The notes under the pieces: model-generated
The model's database searches: none
What the model was told of the DNA's origin: nothing
Seen by the model: the letters and a program-made list of their open reading frames with translations, nothing else
Translations under genes and position numbers: made by a program
Origin: Chromobotia macracanthus
Lineage: Eukaryota; Chordata; Actinopteri; Cypriniformes; Botiidae
Reading direction: 5' to 3'
Assembly (NCBI GenBank): GCA_036877525.1
Contig: JAZGTH010000007.1
Span: forward strand, 12,168,501 to 12,232,500
Length of the DNA stretch: 64,000 nt
Shown here: one piece after another, positions 58,770-64,000 of the stretch
How the letters are laid out: each line of letters opens with the position of its first letter
How positions within the stretch are numbered: position 1 is the first letter of the stretch

Positions 58770-59050
58770 TTAAAGCTGCAATCTGAAACTCTTTTCATTA
58801 AAAAAGTTATTGAACAGATTGAACATAACAGATCAGTGTTCAAAACTGTCTCCTTACTTTACCGTACTCCGCTTTAACGTAATGTTTATAATAATGACTT
58901 ATAATTTGAGCTGCCAGGTCGGATTTTGGGAATGGCAAAAGTTGTTCACATATAACACATATAAGGTACATATAAGTACATAAACCTGCAATTTTATGTT
59001 TCAATCAGAGATAGCAATAGAGGGGCAAAAGTTACGAATTGCAGCTTTAA
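58770..59050. mobile_element. MITE with TTAAAGCTGCAAT ends
   Basis: The left end reads TTAAAGCTGCAATCTGAAAC and the right end ACGAATTGCAGCTTTAA, inverted copies. It shares TTATGTTTCAATCAGAGAT with the copy at 40006-40450. This copy has no nested insertion. Confidence 0.65.
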
Positions 59051-60484
59051 TTCATGCCGTAGATGTATTTATTCAAAGCTACTTACAAATGAGGGAGCAT
59101 ACTTGGCTTGTTAAGATGCCAAAAAGAGCAAAATGACCATTATACAACACTTCTCAAAGAAAGAAAAGTCACATAGGTTTGAACTCTCTAGAGGGTAAGG
59201 AATGACAGAATTGTAATTTCTCAATAAACTATTCTGAAATATTTTTCCATTTTACTTTTTTCCTAGTTTTTTCATGTATAATATATATTTCTTTTATAAA
59301 TCCACAATGTAAATATAAGTTAAGACAGTTTTGTTCAATGGCTTTTGCCTTCTTATAGGCAGATATGTATTTTGTGCATAAGATTTCCTGTGATGCACTG
59401 CTCACTGTGACATAATGTCAGAGTTTTACTTTGTATATAAAGTATTATTGGTCTTTAAAATATTGACAATAAAGCATATATGGTTATTAAAACATGTATA
59501 GAATGAAAAGCTAAACATCTATCTTCTCTTTAAGCATGCAATTTAACACAACCTTACCTTAGAAATCAGGTAATATGGTAAACAACTTAACAGCATGACA
59601 TGGATAATACTTAATCAGGTATGTAGAATGAACCATCCATTATACTACCATATGGCTAATAGAAAATAAAATTTGCTTATATTTCCTTGGCATACTAGTA
59701 TGTACAGCTTGTCATGCTTATCGGAGAAAAATATTTTAACATGCACTTGTGGGTAACATCCATACTAGATTGTGCTTGTAATAACAACAAACTGAAAGAG
59801 CCTGTTAACTGCATGTGGACCTGCCACAAGCACAGATGTTCTGGTTATGTTAACCTATTTAATACTGTATATACATATATCTGTCCACACACTGTATATC
59901 TTAGAATATAAGAGAGTTCTTTTTGACAGCAGCTGAAGGGGTCAACATGGACAACATTAAAAAAATGTGATTACATTTTTGTAAAATGGCCAAAACTGGA
60001 TACAAATCATTTTACTTAAAGTGAAACTAACAGTTGCTACCCTAATGGCTCTGTTCTTTCTTCAATTAATTTTACCATAACAAACTACAATTAAAAGGTC
60101 ATATTGTCAATTAATAACATTAAGTATTTCCTAATAACATTACGATATCACATACACTTTCACCATTGTGTATAAATCAGTATGTTTGCATTACATAACC
60201 CATCAAATGTAGTATATGGAAGCTATAAAGGTGTGGTTGATTGAACTATTGTGTGTTTGTTTGTATTATTAATTTCATATTTGCTTTTACACATTACACT
60301 GTCATTTCTTTAGCTTTAGGGTAAAGTGTAAGTTGTGGTATATTTTTTTAATTCAAAATTTAATAGACCTTGACAGACCTAGAAAATTTAACTCACATTT
60401 AGTGCACATTTAGTGGACATTTTCCACAAAATTCACGTTTTTTATGAGTCTGAGCTGACAGGAGATGTTCTATGGGAAAATGTT
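59051..60484. other. Downstream flank and probable 3'UTR of kcnj3
   Basis: 59060-59110 resembles the common fish repeat text TTTATTCAAAGCTACTTACA. Nearer the gene the sequence is plain and AT-rich. On the minus strand, ATTAAA polyadenylation-type words lie at 60359-60364 and 60347-60352, about 120-140 bp past the stop, and a canonical AATAAA only at 59067-59072. Which one ends the transcript cannot be decided here. Confidence 0.45.
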
Positions 60485-61077
60485 CTACGTAAAACGATCT
60501 GAGTTCATCTTTCGAAGTTTGGGAGGGAGGTGTCCATCCATGCGGCCTCCTCCCCCAGCCAGTCTCTGCAGTTTTGGTGGAAGGTCCGCAACTGACTTGC
60601 TAATGTTCTCTGCGGCAAACTTAGTTGTGTGAGCTACCTGCTTCTCCTTTGAGAATCCAGGTACTGAACTGATGCGTTGGAGCTTCATAGGCAGTTCACC
60701 TAGGCTGTATGTCATCTCTGATGTAGTAGAGCTCATTCTTAGGAGCTTTCTGGGTAGCCCGTCTCTGCCTGTTATCTTCTGCACCTTGGTTGGTAATTTG
60801 GTGGTGCTCTCTGGATCTTCAAGCAGCTCCAGCCAGTCCAGGGAACTGTTCTTCTCCCCACTGTTGCACAAAGATGAGGCCATGAGTGGAGAGGACATAA
60901 GTAATGCCTCATCCTGCTCCTTTGCACTGTAGGGAGGAGTGGGAACCTCAAAGGTGGCATGGAACTGAGAATAATCCACTTTAAAAAAACCTTCTTCCAG
61001 AGATATGACTGGGAAGAAACGGTGGCCCCATAGCACCTCATCTTCTGTGTAAGACGTCCGTGCTTGGCAAGTCATGC
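60485..61077 (-). CDS. kcnj3: kcnj3 (GIRK1/Kir3.1) last coding exon
   Basis: GIRK1 is the subunit of G-protein-gated inwardly rectifying K+ channels that pairs with other Kir3 subunits and opens on binding G-beta-gamma in neurons and heart. This exon encodes 196 residues plus a split glycine. Residues 1-58 (GMTCQARTSYTEDEVLWGHR through VDYSQFHATFEVPTPPYSAK) finish the cytoplasmic Ig-like domain. The remainder is the long GIRK1-specific tail ending MNSDRFT, then TAG at 60485-60487. The acceptor TATCTTATCTGACAG ends at 61078, so the intron is phase 1. The frame continues open upstream to 61147 but that part is intronic. The tail carries five LPxKL-type motifs and RMSS/RISS serines, the region where mammalian GIRK1 is reported to be phosphorylated by PKA. 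The pore and transmembrane exons lie beyond the window's right edge. There is no sign of damage. Confidence 0.97.
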
Positions 61078-61299
61078 CTGTCAGATAAGATACAATTTTT
61101 TTAACATATTGTGGAATGAAACTTAAGGTCAAAATTTTTTTAGACAAAGCATTGCAGCACTGTACTGTAAATCATACTTAAAACTCCCAGTTAAAGCACC
61201 TGCTATGATACTTACCAATAGTAGGTAATTATAAATGGTTACTAATTAATCATCACAATTGATTATTACAGTCCTTGCAAGTTTAATCAGTTTGTCTGT

Positions 61300-61442
61300 A
61301 CAGGTTATTTCAGTTTAATATTTTAAATCTTAATCTTATTACTTAAATTAATTTTGTTTAATATTATCATGTTATAGCAACTTAACACCAGTCAAGCTTT
61401 TAAGGCTGCTTTTTAAGACAGTAAGGGTTTTTTTTTACAGTG
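61300..61442. mobile_element. CACTGTAAAAA-type MITE piece
   Basis: The right end reads GGGTTTTTTTTTACAGTG (inverted CACTGTAAAAA), and the interior has GTTATAGCAACTTAACACCA, the counterpart of GTTACAGCAACTCAAGACCA in the nested copy at 40073-40290. The left end is not resolved. Confidence 0.45.
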
Positions 61443-61831
61443 CAAGTACTGTATTTTCCAGAAAACAAGTTGAACCTGAATATTAGTCACCAGGTCAGAA
61501 TTGTGTTGTTACAATGTACAAGGATAAAGAACAAATTGTATAAAGCCAACTATACTTAATGTTTTCTTTTTACAATTAGAACAGAACAGCAAACTGTTTA
61601 TGACACAACAACATTCAATCATTACTCATCTTAATTAAGTTACTGCAAATTTGGCATTTGCATCAAAACACTTAGGAAATGGAAATATAGAATTAGAAAA
61701 GCATTACAGAACTGATAGTTCCATTACTTGATGCTAATTAGAAAAGCCATAGTTTATAAAGCAAAAAAGCATAGCTATGACCTTTTGGCTGATTTGTATA
61801 GCTGTGTAGCACACAAAGCTAATCACAAATA

Positions 61832-61885
61832 CAGTTTAACTCTGAAGTTTTAAGTTTACATACACCTTAGCCAGAAACCTTAGTT
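61832..61885 (+). mobile_element. Tc1-like (Tdr1-type) terminus fragment
   Basis: Reads CAGTTTAACTCTGAAG then AAGTTTACATACACCTTAGC, close to the outer inverted repeat of the zebrafish Tdr1 / Sleeping Beauty group. No matching right end and no transposase follow before the next element at 62178, so only the terminus remains. Confidence 0.55.
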
Positions 61886-62177
61886 AGATTGTTTTTCTTA
61901 TTAATATATGTATGATCAGTTGATTAATTCTTTAGTTACCCTACCAATAAATAGTCATAATTTCTGTCAATAATCTATTAATGGTTTATTCAGGCATTTC
62001 CCCATAAACCATACTTACAAGTAAACTATCCCATCATAGGAAATAAAGTACAATTACAAGGCAAGGGCATCTATCAGTAATAAAAGTGTCCATGATGGCT
62101 GCATTCACAATCACTGTTGGAACTGACAGCAGTTGCTTACAAGTGTGAATTTTAAAATTTCTTAAATACGTATATGT

Positions 62178-62766
62178 ACACTACCAGTCAGAAATTTTGG
62201 ATCAATTACTCATTCTTTATTTATCTTTTTCCACATTTTAGAATAATAATAAACCCATCAAAACTATGGAATAACAATTGTAACTGTGGGAATTATAAGA
62301 CTGAAAGAATTCAAAATAAATGAACTGTTTTATTTTAGCATTATAAATGTAGTCACCCTTTGCATAGAATTTGCAAAATCTTACACTTGGCATTTTATCA
62401 TCCAGCTCCTTAAGGTCTCAACCTGGGAAGCTTTTAAAACAGTATTGAAGGTATTGAAATTAGTATTGAAATTTTCATCTATGCTGGACTTTTCTTGGCT
62501 GCTTCTAACTCGTTATTTGGTCGTTATTTGGTCATTATTTTTTATATATAAAAATATAATCCATTAAAAACATTCTGCTTTCTAATAAAAAAATTAATAT
62601 GTTGCCACAATTATATTTTTGTATTTTTATACTTTTGTCTAGTAATTTCAAACTCTGAAACATTCAACATCTTTAGGTTCAACATTTTCATTGAACATCT
62701 TCAGGTTCAAAGATTTTTAAGATCATAAGAAACACTTTTGTCACGTTATCCTAAACTTTTGACCGC
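62178..62766. mobile_element. Non-autonomous DNA transposon, ACTACCAGTCA ends
   Basis: The left end CTACCAGTCAGAAATTTTGG and the right end ATCCTAAACTTTTGACCG are inverted copies with a few mismatches. The interior includes ATTTTAGAATAATAATAAAC, GTAGTCACCCTTTGCATAGA and CTATGCTGGACTTTTCTTGG, which recur in a well-known fish repeat. There is no transposase. Confidence 0.6.
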
Positions 62767-63496
62767 ATTCAGGTAACCATAGCAATATAAGAAATGGTGA
62801 TGTCTATAACATCGGACAGTTTAATCAGTTGACAGTACGTTTTTAGATAAATAAGTCCAATCTATTAGATATTTTAAACAATCAACAACGATTTTAAATG
62901 CTTTGTAAGCGAGTGCAGAGAGTATGTTTGAGCCGTGCACCTCACAGCTCACACACATGGCAGCTCTCATGGATCATTTTCCTGTCTCCATGAGTAAACT
63001 AAACCCGTCAGTGTGGCTCTCACAATAAATGATGCAGCAGATAACTCCCTGTCTTGTGCAGTTCCATTCATTTAGTGTGGCTTTGTCGAGAATGTGGTTG
63101 TGAAAACGTGCACACAGCAGTTTGGTTATTTTATGTGGTTGTCACGCTTATAAAAATAAAAATGCTCTATAAAGAGGCATTGCCATACTAGCCATTAGTT
63201 TCTGTTTTAGTGTTTTGTTTTATGTGACATGATGGAGATTAGCAGTGGTCAAATTGTAAAAAAATGTAAAGGTGGATAGTGTGGTCAAGTATTTCTTTGT
63301 GGGGGTGAGTCCTGTAACTAAACTTACACAATGATTACAAAATTTGTGTAATTTTTAACCACATTTTTATTTAAAAAAATATGTTTTATTAAGTGATTCT
63401 TGAGCTATCCAGACAAAACATTTAAACATGCATTTGTTAAAATTTACTTAATAAACATGCATTTGTCAAAATCTTGAAATTTAAGGAGATGAATGA

Positions 63497-63645
63497 AAAT
63501 GAAAATCTGGTTATCATTTACTCAGCCTCATTTCGTTCCAGACCCATTATGAGTTTCTGCTGAACACAAAGAAGATATTCTGAAGAATGTAGGTTAGGAA
63601 ACAGTTGCTGGTGGCCATTGACTTTCATAGATTTTTTTTCTCCAT
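63497..63645 (+). mobile_element. Half of a palindromic cyprinid MITE
   Basis: Reads ATTTACTCAGCCTCATTTCG, AACACAAAGAAGATATTCTG, AAGAATGTAGGTTAGGAA and CCATTGACTTTCATAG in that order. This is one arm of a large palindromic element very common in cyprinid genomes. The inverted second arm is absent. Smaller scraps lie at 6991, 26693 and 48598. Confidence 0.65.
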
Positions 63646-64000
63646 ATCATGCAAATCAGTGGTCACTGTCAAATGTCAAATGAGTTTCAAATTAGCATTT
63701 TTGAGTTTTTTGAGCTGGACCAGGTTGGGGTTGGGGGGTCAACAGCCCCTCCCCTCGAGCACAGCAGGAAAGAAATTTAACAAAGGCCTCCTCATTTTTC
63801 TTTTCCTCCTAGAACCTACTGGCAACGGTGTTCACAAAGTCGCTGAACAGCCCAGAAGTCGGTAGAGGGGCTTCAAGCCTTAATGCCAGTAAGGTTTAGT
63901 CAAGGATGCCTCTCCATAGTCTGCTTAGTAGCCCAGAGAGAAAATATGGGCCGAAAGTTCAGAAAAGGCCTCTTTATGTATACTCCCACCCATACTCAGA

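Larger units (their letters stand above)
61078..64000 (-). other. kcnj3 intron preceding the last exon (part)
   Basis: From the acceptor at 61078-61079 to the window edge no further kcnj3 exon is found on the minus strand, in keeping with the long last intron of this gene in vertebrates. It holds several DNA-transposon pieces listed separately. 62780-63480 is AT-rich and unremarkable. 63700-64000 is more GC-balanced and repeat-poor and could be an intronic regulatory element, though nothing specific shows this. Confidence 0.75.

Noticed and set aside
61078..61147. Extension of the kcnj3 frame upstream to an ATG at 61147
   Set aside because: The first 23 residues do not match GIRK1, whereas similarity starts exactly after a splice acceptor at 61078-61079.

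Overview
The window is vertebrate genomic DNA, almost certainly from a ray-finned fish and probably an otophysan or cypriniform. It is AT-rich, has spliced genes with long introns, and carries a dense mixture of teleost repeats: L2/Rex1-type LINEs, Tc1-like elements, BEL/Pao, Ty3/Gypsy and DIRS retrotransposon remnants, tRNA-derived SINE heads and many short inverted-repeat (MITE-like) elements. Several dispersed repeats are of kinds I associate with cyprinid genomes. There is nothing bacterial or viral in organisation.

Only one host gene is certain. The minus-strand exon at 60485-61077 is the last coding exon of kcnj3 (GIRK1/Kir3.1), recognised by near-identity to the vertebrate protein down to the terminal MNSDRFT. 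Its acceptor site is visible at 61078-61079. The rest of the window above it (61078-64000) is the preceding intron. The left 60 kb lies downstream of kcnj3 and reads as a gene desert. In other vertebrates the interval on this side of KCNJ3 leads towards NR4A2 and is long and gene-poor, so regulatory elements are expected. I mark six stretches with balanced base composition and few repeats as candidate conserved non-coding elements, but conservation cannot be tested here.

Layout. 1-12 kb: intergenic, with an AT cruciform-type repeat, a G-rich tract, a T23-G23 tract and several dispersed repeat pieces. 12.7-13.7 kb: two unexplained exon-like open segments. 14-17 kb: intergenic with SINE heads. 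17.0-19.2 kb: a decayed BEL/Pao pol on the minus strand abutting a decayed DIRS-type tyrosine-recombinase element on the plus strand. 19-38 kb: mostly intergenic, with microsatellites, candidate regulatory islands and MITEs. 38.8-39.6 kb: Ty3/Gypsy remnant. 40-43 kb: nested MITEs, a LINE RT scrap and a candidate solo LTR. 43.2-45.8 kb: an L2-like LINE whose endonuclease domain is missing. 46-52 kb: repeats, including a clean solo LTR with 5-bp target duplications. 52.3-57.5 kb: Rex1/L2 scraps, a SAMD3-like terminal exon fragment, and a long-inverted-repeat element interrupted by a Tc1 transposon. 58-60.4 kb: LTR-like and MITE repeats leading into the kcnj3 3' region.

I found no convincing new biological system. 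The most useful leads are the five-fold LPxKL motif series in the GIRK1 tail, the exon-like segments near 13 kb, the SAMD3-like exon, the nested element at 53.8-55.3 kb with an internal tRNA-like promoter, and the endonuclease-less LINE.
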